DNA of 64,000 bases from Oerskovia merdavium (lineage in GTDB: Bacteria > Actinomycetota > Actinomycetes > Actinomycetales > Cellulomonadaceae): NCBI RefSeq assembly GCF_014836755.1, contig NZ_JACSQF010000008.1, forward strand, positions 34,761 to 98,760, given 5' to 3'. Below are positions 24,390 to 32,973 of the stretch, one piece after another (the stretch's first letter is position 1; each line of letters starts with the position of its first letter). Position numbers and translations under genes: made by a program. The notes under the pieces were generated by a model. The model was not told where the DNA came from, searched no databases, and worked only from the letters and a program-made list of their open reading frames with translations.

Positions 24390-26684
24390 ATGCGCGTGGT
24401 TCACCAGTCCCGCCGGCACGGGAAGGCGGCCGGGATCGTGGCCGCCGGCCTCACGGTCGCCGTCGCCGCCGGGACGTTCGGGGTCGTCGGCACCGCCGTC
24501 GCCGCCCCCGACCCGTCCGTCCCCCCTGCCGTCACCCTCTCGCCGCTCGGCACGTACTCCACGGGCCAGCTCGACGAGTCCGCAGCGGAGATCGTCGCGT
24601 TCCACGCGGCCTCGAAGCGCCTGTTCGTCGTCAACGCCCAGTCCGGGAAGGTCGACGTCCTCGAGGCCCAGGACCCCACGGCCCCGACCCGCCTGTTCGA
24701 GCTCGCGGTCGGCGGCACGCCCTCCGCGGACGGCTCGGTCGTGGCGACCGACGCCGTCGTGAACTCCGTCGCGATCCGTCCCGACGGTCTCGCCGTCGCC
24801 GCGGTCGAGTCCAGCACCAAGACCGACGAGGGCTGGGTCGTCTTCTTCGACGCCGCCGCCCCCGTGACCACCCCGGGCACCGCGCCCGCAGCAGCGGTCC
24901 TCGGCGCCGTGCGCGTGGGCGCGCTGCCCGACATGGTCACGTTCTCGCCCGACGGCACGCGCATCGCGGTCGCCAACGAGGGCGAGCCCGCAGACGACTA
25001 CAGCATCGACCCCGAGGGCTCGATCTCGATCGTCACAGCACCCGCGGGCCTCGCGAGCGCCGCCCAGAGCGACGTCCGCACCGCGACGTTCCACGCGTTC
25101 GAGGCGGGTGGACCCAGGACGCTGCCCGCGGGCGTCCGGGTGTTCGGCGGCCGGGAGGCCGCGGGCACGGGCGTCCCCGAGCGTCCCGTCTCGGAGAGCC
25201 TCGAGCCCGAGTACATCGCGTGGGACGCGACCGGCACGGTCGCCTACGCGAGCGTGCAGGAGGCGAACGCGCTCGCGGTCGTCGACGTCGCGAGCGCGAC
25301 CGTGACCGACCTGCTGCCGCTCGGGACGCAGGACCACCTGGCAGCCGGCAAGGGCCTCGACGCGTCCGACAAGGACGGGAAGATCACCATCCGCTCCTGG
25401 CCCGTCAAGGGCCTCTACGAGCCCGACACGATCGCCTCCTACCAGGCGGGCGGCGCGACCTACCTCGTGACCGCGAACGAGGGCGACTCGCGCGACTGGA
25501 AGGGCTGGTCCGAGGTCGCGCGCGTCAAGGACCTCGGCAAGAAGGGCGTGCCCGGCCTGTGCGCCGACGCGTTCTCGTCGTTCGTCGGCGCGCCGGGCAA
25601 CCCCGCGACGCTCGCCGAGCTCACGGCCGACGCCCACCTGGGCCGCCTCAACATCAGCACCGCGAGCGGCCTGCGCGCCGACGGCTCGTGCTACGAGGAG
25701 CTGTACTCCTACGGGTCGCGGTCGTTCTCGATCTGGTCGACCGACGGCCGACAGGTCTTCGACTCGGGCGACGCGTTCGAGCAGCTCGTCGCCTCGGTCG
25801 AGCCCGACTTCTTCAACTCGAACCACACCGGGTCCGGGTTCGACGGGCGCAGCGACGACAAGGGCCCCGAGCCCGAGGGGCTCACGCTGGGTGAGGTCGG
25901 CGGGCGCACCTACGCGTTCATCGGCTTCGAGCGCGTGGGCGGGATCGCGGTCTTCGACGTGACCGACCCCGCGCACGCGACCTACGTCTCCTACGTCAAC
26001 AACCGCAACTTCTCGGTGAGCGCCGAGGCGACGCCCGAGAAGCTCGCCGAGGCCGGCGACCTGGGACCTGAGGGCCTCACGTTCGTCCCGGCGAGCGACT
26101 CGCCCACGGGCTCGCCGCTCCTCGCGGTCGGGAACGAGGTCTCGGGCACCACGACGTTCTACGACGTCGTCGTCCCGGGGGCCGAGCCCGGCGACGGCCA
26201 GATCGACCTGACGGTCACCATCCCGGCCGCTCCCGTCGAGCCGGGCGAGTTCGTCTGGACGGTCGACGGCGGCGCGCGCGTGGTCGACCTCGGCACGGCC
26301 CGGCTCGCGGGCGACCACCTCGCGGCGGCCGGACGCCTGGGCGCCGTGACGGTGACGGACACCCGAGCGACGGCCCCCGCCTGGTCCGTCTCGGCGCAGG
26401 TCGGGGACTTCACCACGACCGCCGGGGCGCGCACCCTCCCCGGCAAGCACCTCGGCTGGACGCCCGCCCTGGTCACGGCCGGCGGCGGGACGCTCGCGGG
26501 CGCACCGGTGGCGTCGGGCCTGGTGAGCGGGAACGGCCTGGCCGACTCCGCCCTGCTCGGATCCGCAGCGGCGGGGCACGAGCTGGGCAGCGCGGTCCTC
26601 GGCGCCGACCTCGACCTGCGCCTCCCGGTCGACGCGGCCGCCGGTACCTACACGGCCACGCTGACCCTCACCGCGATCGGCTGA
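24390..26684 (+). CDS. Secreted choice-of-anchor I beta-propeller protein
   Basis: A 764-residue exported protein. A signal peptide ends near residue 40 (VGTAVAAPDP). Residues 45-590 have the repeated beta-propeller pattern of the choice-of-anchor I family, with the family's NEGDSRDW and TVAVANEG-like (IAVANEGEPADDY) segments and DDKGPEPEGLTLG. The last 155 residues are a separate Ala/Gly/Thr-rich beta domain ending in TYTATLTLTAIG, likely for surface attachment. The ATG at 24390 has GAGGAG upstream. The adjacent gene encodes a membrane-anchored partner, so the pair may form a cell-wall-associated complex. Enzymatic activity is unknown. Confidence 0.85.
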   Translation: MRVVHQSRRHGKAAGIVAAGLTVAVAAGTFGVVGTAVAAPDPSVPPAVTLSPLGTYSTGQLDESAAEIVAFHAASKRLFVVNAQSGKVDVLEAQDPTAPTRLFELAVGGTPSADGSVVATDAVVNSVAIRPDGLAVAAVESSTKTDEGWVVFFDAAAPVTTPGTAPAAAVLGAVRVGALPDMVTFSPDGTRIAVANEGEPADDYSIDPEGSISIVTAPAGLASAAQSDVRTATFHAFEAGGPRTLPAGVRVFGGREAAGTGVPERPVSESLEPEYIAWDATGTVAYASVQEANALAVVDVASATVTDLLPLGTQDHLAAGKGLDASDKDGKITIRSWPVKGLYEPDTIASYQAGGATYLVTANEGDSRDWKGWSEVARVKDLGKKGVPGLCADAFSSFVGAPGNPATLAELTADAHLGRLNISTASGLRADGSCYEELYSYGSRSFSIWSTDGRQVFDSGDAFEQLVASVEPDFFNSNHTGSGFDGRSDDKGPEPEGLTLGEVGGRTYAFIGFERVGGIAVFDVTDPAHATYVSYVNNRNFSVSAEATPEKLAEAGDLGPEGLTFVPASDSPTGSPLLAVGNEVSGTTTFYDVVVPGAEPGDGQIDLTVTIPAAPVEPGEFVWTVDGGARVVDLGTARLAGDHLAAAGRLGAVTVTDTRATAPAWSVSAQVGDFTTTAGARTLPGKHLGWTPALVTAGGGTLAGAPVASGLVSGNGLADSALLGSAAAGHELGSAVLGADLDLRLPVDAAAGTYTATLTLTAIG

Positions 26685-26689
26685 CCGAC

Positions 26690-27736
26690 ATGACCCGTCG
26701 CCACGTGAACGGTGGCACCCGGTCCACCCGGTCCCGCGTCGCGACGGCGCTCCTGGTCGGGGCGGTGGCAGCGCTGCTGTCCGCCGCCCCGGCCGGGGCC
26801 GCGGACCAGCCCGTCGCTCTGCCGGTGACCTGGGGCGTCGCCCCTGCCTCGGCCCCGACCTTCGACTTCGCCCTGGAACCCGGCGCGACCCTCACGGACC
26901 AGCTCGTCGTGACCAACCACGGCGAGGTCCCGCTCGACCTCGCGGTCTACGCCGCGGACGCCTTCACCTCACCTACTGGAGCGCTCGACGTCCTGCCCGC
27001 CGGCACACCGTCCGAGGACCTGGGCGCCTGGATCTCGACCGACGTCCCGCAGGTCGCGGTCGCCCCCGGTGAGCGCGCGACGGTCCCCTTCACCCTCACG
27101 GTCCCGACCGACGCCACGCCCGGCGACCACACGGCTGCGGTCGTGACCTCTCTCGTGACGGGCGCGGGAGCGGGTGGGGTCGCGGTCGACCGGCGCCTCG
27201 GCACGCGTGTCCTGGTCCGCGTCGCGGGCGACCTCGCCCCGTCCGCGACCGTCACGGACGTCGACGCCGACTACGCCGGGTCGTGGAACCCCGCCGGCAC
27301 GGGTGACGCGCACCTCACGTTCACGGTGACCAACACGGGCAACGTGCGCCTCACGGGCCCGCTCGCGGCGACGGTCGCCGGCCCCATGGGTGTCGGGGCC
27401 GTCTCGGTCCCGCTGGGCGACCTCCCCGAGCTCCTGCCGGGCGACGCGATCACCCTCACGGGCACCGCGACGGGGGTGGCGCCGCTCGGGCGCCTGTCGG
27501 CGGCGGTCGCGCTCGCGCCCGTGGTCGCCACGACGGCGACCACCACCCTGCCCGACGACGCCACCTCCCACGCCCTCGACCCCGCCACGGGCGAGGCTCA
27601 CCTGTGGGCGGTCCCGTGGTCGGTGCTCGCGGTGGCGACCCTCCTCGTGGGTGCGGTGCTCGCGTGGCGGACGCTGCGCCGTCGGGCACGCGTGCGCTTC
27701 GAGGCTGCGGTCCAGGACGCGCTCGCGGCCGCCTGA
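26690..27736 (+). CDS. Membrane-anchored surface protein, DUF916/WxL-partner-like
   Basis: A 348-residue protein with signal peptide (cleavage near PAGAAD, residue 38), two immunoglobulin-like beta domains (about 40-165 and 165-295), a C-terminal membrane helix WAVPWSVLAVATLLVGAVLAW and an Arg-rich cytoplasmic tail. The first domain pattern (FALEPGATLTDQLVVTN, YAADAFT) resembles the peptidoglycan-binding DUF916 proteins encoded next to WxL surface proteins in Firmicutes. It starts five bases after the preceding stop, so they form an operon. It probably holds the propeller protein at the surface (inference). Confidence 0.75.
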   Translation: MTRRHVNGGTRSTRSRVATALLVGAVAALLSAAPAGAADQPVALPVTWGVAPASAPTFDFALEPGATLTDQLVVTNHGEVPLDLAVYAADAFTSPTGALDVLPAGTPSEDLGAWISTDVPQVAVAPGERATVPFTLTVPTDATPGDHTAAVVTSLVTGAGAGGVAVDRRLGTRVLVRVAGDLAPSATVTDVDADYAGSWNPAGTGDAHLTFTVTNTGNVRLTGPLAATVAGPMGVGAVSVPLGDLPELLPGDAITLTGTATGVAPLGRLSAAVALAPVVATTATTTLPDDATSHALDPATGEAHLWAVPWSVLAVATLLVGAVLAWRTLRRRARVRFEAAVQDALAAA

Positions 27737-27817
27737 CCGCGCCACGCACCGCCCCGGACCGCCACCGGCAGCCACGCACGGCCCCGGACGGACACCGGAC
27801 CGACACCGGGCGCCCCG

Positions 27818-27863
27818 GTTGTCAGAAGTGGGCCGAGGTATCCCCCGGCCCACTTCTGACAAC
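27818..27863. terminator. Perfect 18-bp stem-loop between convergent genes
   Basis: GTTGTCAGAAGTGGGCCG and CGGCCCACTTCTGACAAC are exact reverse complements around a 10-base loop. It lies between two convergent genes (ends at 27736 and 27940), so it can stop transcription from both sides. No T-run is present, which is usual in high-GC actinobacteria. Confidence 0.7.
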
Positions 27864-27939
27864 ACATCCGTGGCAGGTCGTTGCGGCGGCCGGCTCGCGG
27901 TCCTCACCCCTCGGTCGCCGGCCCCCCTACCGCCAACGC

Positions 27940-29193
27940 TCAGCCCTCAGCCGTCGCCCCGGCCACCGCAGCCTCCTCGGCCGCCGACGCACGCGACCCC
28001 TTGAGCGAGAGCAGCATCGAGACGGCGAGCCCGGCCGCGGTCAGCCCGACCAGCAGGCGGTAGTCGACGACCCCGACGACGGCCGCAGCGACCACGGTCA
28101 TGACGAGCTGCGGGACGTTGAGCAGCATGTTCGTCGCTGCCGACGTGCGCCCCTGGAGCGTGGCCGGCGTCTTCAGCTGGCGCTCGGTGACGAACCCGAC
28201 GATCGCCCACGTGACCCCCAGGCCGATCGCGCCCATGCCCACGACGATCGCCACGAGGTTCGTGCCCAGCGCGGGCAGGATGCCGAGCGTCACGATCCCG
28301 AGCGCGAGCGCGACCAGTCGCTGCGACCCGATCCGCTTGATCATGCGCGCGGCCGTGAGACCCGCGACGATCGCCGTGACGCCCTGGACGCTCGAGATGG
28401 GGCCGAGCATCTCCGGCCCCAGCCCCAGGCCGCTCTCGATGATCGCGAAGCTCACCGCGTTGAGCACACCCACGGCCCCGAACCCGACCGCGAGGGCCAC
28501 CGTCAGGACGCCGAGCGGGGTGGTGCGGAACAGGTGCCGGAACCCCGCCGTGACCTCGGCGAGGAACGGCTCGCGCTCGTCCTGCGGCGTCGGCGGGGTC
28601 TCCACGAGCACGATCCGGGACACGAAGAACGCCGCGACCACGAACGCGACCACGGCCGAGACCACGAGGGGCAGCGGCCCGACCGCGACGTACACACCAG
28701 CGCCCATGACGGGCATGACGAGGCGGAACGTCTGGTCGATCGTCGTGAGCCGGCCGTTGGCAGCCCCCAGGGCCTCGTCGGGCAGGAGGTCGCGGATGAG
28801 CCCCGACTGGGCCGCGGCCGTCGCGAACCCGATCCCCGAGTACAGGACCGTGACCACGAAGATCAGCCAGACCTGCCCAGGACCGCGCACGGCGAACAAC
28901 GAGAGCAGCGAGACCGCGCCGACGAGGTAGGCCACGATCATCATGCGGCGGCGCGAGACGCGGTCGGCGACCTGGCCGAGCAGCGGCGAGACGAGCGCCG
29001 GGAGGCCCAGGGCCGCGAAGACCAGGCCCGCGGTGCCGTTCGAGCCCGTGAGGTCCTTGACCCACACCGCGAAGATGATCGCGAGGACCGAGTCCGCGAA
29101 GTTCGTGAATCCCCACGCGACCGTGAGGAAGCGGAAGGGCCGGGTGCGCAGCGCCTGCTTGACCAGGGTCTCCTCGTCGGTGGTCGTGCTCAT
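27940..29193 (-). CDS. Major facilitator superfamily exporter
   Basis: A 417-residue inner-membrane transporter with about twelve hydrophobic segments. The loop between helices 2 and 3 holds GQVADRVSRRRMMIVAYLVG, the MFS signature, with a related copy after helix 8 (AARMIKRIGSQRLVALALG). It resembles macrolide/tetracenomycin-type drug exporters. The ATG at 29193 overlaps the stop of the ArsR-type regulator by four bases, so both are on one message and the regulator controls its own exporter. Confidence 0.88.
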   Translation of the reverse strand: MSTTTDEETLVKQALRTRPFRFLTVAWGFTNFADSVLAIIFAVWVKDLTGSNGTAGLVFAALGLPALVSPLLGQVADRVSRRRMMIVAYLVGAVSLLSLFAVRGPGQVWLIFVVTVLYSGIGFATAAAQSGLIRDLLPDEALGAANGRLTTIDQTFRLVMPVMGAGVYVAVGPLPLVVSAVVAFVVAAFFVSRIVLVETPPTPQDEREPFLAEVTAGFRHLFRTTPLGVLTVALAVGFGAVGVLNAVSFAIIESGLGLGPEMLGPISSVQGVTAIVAGLTAARMIKRIGSQRLVALALGIVTLGILPALGTNLVAIVVGMGAIGLGVTWAIVGFVTERQLKTPATLQGRTSAATNMLLNVPQLVMTVVAAAVVGVVDYRLLVGLTAAGLAVSMLLSLKGSRASAAEEAAVAGATAEG

Positions 29194-29924
29194 GCGCGGG
29201 GCTCCTCGCCGGTCGGCAGCTCGACCGTGACCGGGCCGTCCGCGGGCGCGCCCGGGGTCCGTGCCGCGGGGCTCCCGGCGTCCGTCGGCGCGTCGGGGTC
29301 GAACGGGTCCGCGTTGACGACGCCGAAGAACCGCGCGGACCGCGATCCCTCGGGGCGCAGCTCGGGGTGCGTCCAGCGGCCTTCGAAGCGGTCCGTGATC
29401 GCCTGGAGCTCGCGCGAGAGCTCGGTCAGCTCCTCGGGCGTCGCCCAGAACGAGCTCTTGGTCATGACCGAGGCGAGCAGCCACTCGTGGGGCTGGCGGG
29501 GCGCGCTGTCGATCCAGTGCGCGACCCGCGCCGCCTCCTGGTCGACGACGATCCGCGCGAGCTCGCCCGCGGCCCGCAGCGACTCGGGCTGCTCGGGGTC
29601 GTAGCGGCTGGTCCGTCCGGTGCCCACGGGCTTCCACGGCTTCTCGCGACCGACCCGCTCGGCGGGCTCGACGAACCCGTACTTGGCAAGCATGCGCAGG
29701 TGGAACGAGCAGCTCGCGACCGACTCCCCCGTGACCTCGGCGCAGCGCGTGGCCGTGGCCTGGCCCTCGTCGTCGAGCAGGTCGAGGATTGCGAGGCGCA
29801 GGGGGTGCGCCAGGGCCCGGATGCGCTCCGGGTCGGAGGTCGTGACGGCCTCGTCGCGCTGCGCCGGGGCCGGGACCTGTGCGGGCGGGTGGGCGACGTC
29901 GTCGGGCGGGGTGCTGGGTGGCAT
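29190..29924 (-). CDS. ArsR-type winged-helix regulator
   Basis: A 244-residue regulator. The DNA-binding domain at about 30-105 reads RIRALAHPLRLAILDLLDD, then CAEVTGESVASCSFHLRML (recognition helix) and a wing with YGFVEPAERVGREKPW. The remainder is a helical C-terminal domain with a disordered, Pro-rich tail. There are no obvious metal-binding Cys clusters, so it likely responds to a drug or metabolite handled by the MFS exporter. A 36-bp palindrome lies 14 bases upstream of the start. Confidence 0.88.
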   Translation of the reverse strand: MPPSTPPDDVAHPPAQVPAPAQRDEAVTTSDPERIRALAHPLRLAILDLLDDEGQATATRCAEVTGESVASCSFHLRMLAKYGFVEPAERVGREKPWKPVGTGRTSRYDPEQPESLRAAGELARIVVDQEAARVAHWIDSAPRQPHEWLLASVMTKSSFWATPEELTELSRELQAITDRFEGRWTHPELRPEGSRSARFFGVVNADPFDPDAPTDAGSPAARTPGAPADGPVTVELPTGEEPRA

Positions 29925-29938
29925 GCCGCCACCCTACG

Positions 29939-29974
29939 ACTCTAAAGAAGTCTTGCGCAAGAGTTCTTTAGAGT
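29939..29974. promoter_or_regulatory. 36-bp palindromic operator of the ArsR/MFS pair
   Basis: Arms ACTCTAAAGAA and TTCTTTAGAGT are exact complements and enclose GTCTTGCGCAAGAG, itself nearly palindromic, so only one base pair of the 36 bp fails to match. It is A/T-rich for this genome, and lies directly before the regulator start codon where the promoter must be. Binding there would block transcription of both genes. Confidence 0.75.
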
Positions 29975-30032
29975 TGCAGGAGCGCGCTCCGGGCACTCCT
30001 CCCAGGTCCGCTACGGACGAGGTTCGGTGACG

Positions 30033-30719
30033 TCATTCGACAGAGACCAGACGCCCCCCGGTGAGCAGCAGCCGCACATCGCAGTGTTGAGCGACGGTCT
30101 CGCTGTGCGTCGCGACGACCATGTGCCGCCCGTCGCGCTGCAGGCGGGCGAAGAGCTGGAGAATGTCCTCCTCAGTACCCTCGTCGAGGGCGCCGGTCGG
30201 CTCGTCGGCGAGGATGATCTCCGGGTCCTTCGCGATCGCCCGAGCGATGGCGACCCGTTGCGCCTCCCCCCCGGAGAGAGTGTTGACTCGTGAACGCTCG
30301 AATCCGCCGAGACCCACCAGTTCGAGACACTCGCGCGCACGGGCCACTGATGCCTTCCGGTCGACCCGGCGGCCCGGGACGCCACGCACCTCCACGCCGA
30401 GAAGGACGTTGCGCAGGACGTTCCGGTCCTCGAGCAGATCGTAGTGCTGCGTCACGATCCCGACTTTCTCGCGACGGAATCGGGCCGCCGCGCTCGGCTG
30501 CCTGCTGACCTGCCTGCCGTCGGCGACATAGGTCCCGTCATACCGGAGATCGAGTCCCGCGAGGATCCGGAGGAGTGTGCTCTTCCCCGAGCCCGAGCGG
30601 CCGAGCACGGCCACCGACCGGACGTCGTCACGGAACGCCAGGTCGAGCCCGTCGAAGAGGACGCGTTGCGCACCGTTCCTGTCCCGCAAGACCTTGGTCA
30701 TACCCTCGAGCCTGATCAT
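30033..30719 (-). CDS. ABC transporter ATPase, bacteriocin-export (lactococcin 972) type
   Basis: A 228-residue ATPase of the MacB/LolD type. Walker A is LGRSGSGKSTLL near 43, signature NTLSGGEAQRVAIARAI near 140, and Walker B ILADEPTGALDEGTEEDI. The ATG at 30719 is used because it overlaps the permease stop and the family begins with this IRLEGMTK-like strand. With the two permeases and the secreted peptide upstream it matches lactococcin-972-type clusters, where the transporter exports the peptide or protects the producer. Base composition is less GC-rich than the surroundings, a sign of transfer. Confidence 0.88.
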   Translation of the reverse strand: MIRLEGMTKVLRDRNGAQRVLFDGLDLAFRDDVRSVAVLGRSGSGKSTLLRILAGLDLRYDGTYVADGRQVSRQPSAAARFRREKVGIVTQHYDLLEDRNVLRNVLLGVEVRGVPGRRVDRKASVARARECLELVGLGGFERSRVNTLSGGEAQRVAIARAIAKDPEIILADEPTGALDEGTEEDILQLFARLQRDGRHMVVATHSETVAQHCDVRLLLTGGRLVSVE

Positions 30720-31996
30720 GACCGACCTCCTGGAACTGCGAAGACCGCTCCGACGAGGAGGCGGTGCTGGACGAGCCCGTCCACGACGAACCAGACGACC
30801 ATGAGCGCGAGAGTCGCCAGGAAGGCTCCCGGGCCCACCCCTGGAAGCAGGGGCAACCCGAGAGCGAACAGCGCCCCCACTGCCACGTACTCGACCATCC
30901 AGAGCCTGCGCTGCAGGCGAACGATACGTGGGAAGCTCCACCCCAGCGTCCACAGCACACTGGCAGCAGGACGCCGCCGAGCGCGCAGGTGCAGCGAGAC
31001 GAACGTCCCCGCGCAGGCCACCCCCCCGGCGAGCAACGCCAGCACGACGACGAGCAACCCGCGGTTGTCCACGATGAGCTGTCTCATCAGACCGAACTGG
31101 ATGAGGTACGTCGGAACGCCGATGAGCGAGTAGTCCTCGAACCCCGTCCTCATCGAGATCTGCCTCAGCTCGTCGGCGACCCCGTCGAAGCCCGTGCCCC
31201 CGCCCGACGCGACGTCAGCGTTGATCATCGCGAACGAGAGGATCCCGAGAAACTCCTGGTCCAGCGAACCGATCTCGGTGAGAGACTCCGGGTACGGCAC
31301 GATCATGGCCGAGTCCAGGTACGTGTTCATCTCTCCCTTGTAGAACATCGCAGACCCCTGCCTGAGGATTCCGACCACCTCGAACTCCATCGGGCGGAGG
31401 TAGAGCGAACCGCTCAACCTCTCTCCGACCTGGTAAACGCCCTCATAGGCACTGCCGAGGAGCACCGGCACCTTTCCGCCCGGATAGTCGACGGTGCCCC
31501 AGTCGATGGACGTGCCGCTGGCTACCTCGATGTCGTAGAACTCCAGGGCCTGACGGTTCATCTGCATCGCTCGGACGTCCTCGACCACCGACCCCGAGGT
31601 GGCATCGACGTACTCGTCCGTGAGCGAGAGCTCGTTCCCGTAACCTGGGTCGAATTCGTCCCCACCCCGGAAGTCCTGCACCGGGATCTGCTGGTCAAAG
31701 GCGGAGAGCAAGGTCAGGTCGTCGGACGTGTTGAGCCCGTCGTAGAACGCACCGAGCTGCTGGATCGACCGTGTTGACTGGCGGAAGGCATAGAAGGCGT
31801 CTGGGTCGGTCAAGGTGTCCACCACACCGAAGAGGTCGACTTCCGTCTCCTCGGAGAACGCCGAGCTGATCGCCGAGGAGACGGAAGTCGCAAAGCTCGC
31901 GACGGTCGCGACGATGAGGAAGAACAGCGCCAGCACGACGACCTTCACCGAGATCGGCACGACGTTTCTTCGTAGGTCGATCAGCACCTCGCTCAC
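30716..31996 (-). CDS. FtsX/MacB-like ABC permease (bacteriocin-associated)
   Basis: A 426-residue permease: one membrane helix near residue 20 (VVVLALFFLIVATVASF), a 270-residue extracellular domain, and three C-terminal helices (LLVVVLALLAGGVACAG; VEYVAVGALFALGLPLL; ATLALMVVWFVVDGLV). This is the MacB/FtsX topology. The GTG start overlaps the stop of the second permease by four bases. In lactococcin-972 clusters one long membrane protein (about 680 residues) usually occupies this place; here the function seems split over two genes. Confidence 0.8.
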   Translation of the reverse strand: MSEVLIDLRRNVVPISVKVVVLALFFLIVATVASFATSVSSAISSAFSEETEVDLFGVVDTLTDPDAFYAFRQSTRSIQQLGAFYDGLNTSDDLTLLSAFDQQIPVQDFRGGDEFDPGYGNELSLTDEYVDATSGSVVEDVRAMQMNRQALEFYDIEVASGTSIDWGTVDYPGGKVPVLLGSAYEGVYQVGERLSGSLYLRPMEFEVVGILRQGSAMFYKGEMNTYLDSAMIVPYPESLTEIGSLDQEFLGILSFAMINADVASGGGTGFDGVADELRQISMRTGFEDYSLIGVPTYLIQFGLMRQLIVDNRGLLVVVLALLAGGVACAGTFVSLHLRARRRPAASVLWTLGWSFPRIVRLQRRLWMVEYVAVGALFALGLPLLPGVGPGAFLATLALMVVWFVVDGLVQHRLLVGAVFAVPGGRS

Positions 31997-32913
31997 GCGC
32001 CCGCACCCCCTTGACGTGCCGCACCGAGCAAGAATGCACCGGCAACCACGGCACTCTGCACCAGGAGTCCCGCACCAAGAACGTCGAGCGGGACGTCAGT
32101 TTTCGACAGGAACGTCGACACCACCGCGACGACAGCAGCGGTCACGATCCCGATCGCGGTCACCTCCGCCAGCAGCCTCAGCCGCGTGAGCGAACGAGGA
32201 ACACCCAGAAGGTGCAGGACCAGGTTCCGCCGACGGGTCGCGAAGCTCAGGAAAACACCTACGAACACCCAGCCCATCGCGACGAGCGCTGCGCCGAGCA
32301 CGAGGATCAACGGGGAGACCACGTCGATGTTCGTCCGGCGGCTGGTGGCTGTCGAGAAGTGCTCGACCGACGCCGCACCGTGCAGCCCTGCATACCGCGT
32401 ACCAGCATCTGGGCCGTCCAGCACGAGCGGCTGCGGTTCGCCCGAGTCGAACAGATCCGGATCGAGCACGAGGATGTCATTGGCCAGCAGGCTGTTCTCA
32501 CGCAGCCCGAGCCGGCCGACGACCTCATAGGATCGCTCCCCGAGTTGGACGAACTCACCGGTCGCCCCCTGAGAGACCACGACCCTGGATCCGACGAGCG
32601 CCACTCCTCGCTCTCCGCTCCGGAAGGTTCGGCCAGCATGAACAGGAAAGCTCAGTCGGGCTGATGAGCTTGCAGCGACGGCACGCACGGTGCCACCTGA
32701 CGTCAGTTCAGTGAAGACTCTCAGGTCACCGTCCGGCGATACCGCGAGCGCCTGTGCCGCGGTCGCGTCGACCAGGACTGCGTCGGCGGAGTAGAGCGAG
32801 TTCCCCTCTAGGTGGATGGCCCGCTGGCGGGAGTCGTAGATCGCAAGAGTCGCGGCGAGCGCCGAGAACAGGAGAAGCAGGAGAGCGCAGATCGCGCGAC
32901 TCTTCACTGTCAT
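31993..32913 (-). CDS. Second MacB-like ABC permease (bacteriocin-associated)
   Basis: A 306-residue permease with an N-terminal helix (ICALLLLLFSALAATLAIY), an extracellular domain of about 170 residues and three C-terminal helices, for example VSPLILVLGAALVAMGWVFVG. It has the same topology as the 426-residue neighbour and probably forms a heterodimer with it. It lies 60 bases after the secreted-peptide gene in the same direction. Confidence 0.78.
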   Translation of the reverse strand: MTVKSRAICALLLLLFSALAATLAIYDSRQRAIHLEGNSLYSADAVLVDATAAQALAVSPDGDLRVFTELTSGGTVRAVAASSSARLSFPVHAGRTFRSGERGVALVGSRVVVSQGATGEFVQLGERSYEVVGRLGLRENSLLANDILVLDPDLFDSGEPQPLVLDGPDAGTRYAGLHGAASVEHFSTATSRRTNIDVVSPLILVLGAALVAMGWVFVGVFLSFATRRRNLVLHLLGVPRSLTRLRLLAEVTAIGIVTAAVVAVVSTFLSKTDVPLDVLGAGLLVQSAVVAGAFLLGAARQGGAGA

Positions 32914-32973
32914 GGTCGACCTTCGTGGTAGGCACTGGGCCGGGAGGGTCGTGAGAACCTCCCGGCCGGCATG

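Noticed and set aside
24333-26579. A 748-codon minus-strand frame opposite the propeller protein
   Set aside because: Antisense shadow; the plus-strand gene has a signal peptide, ribosome site and family motifs.
30033-32913. Plain MacB-type drug exporter or lipoprotein-sorting system
   Set aside because: Possible by fold, but the adjacent secreted Gly/Trp/Tyr-rich peptide and the order fit the lactococcin-972 type better.
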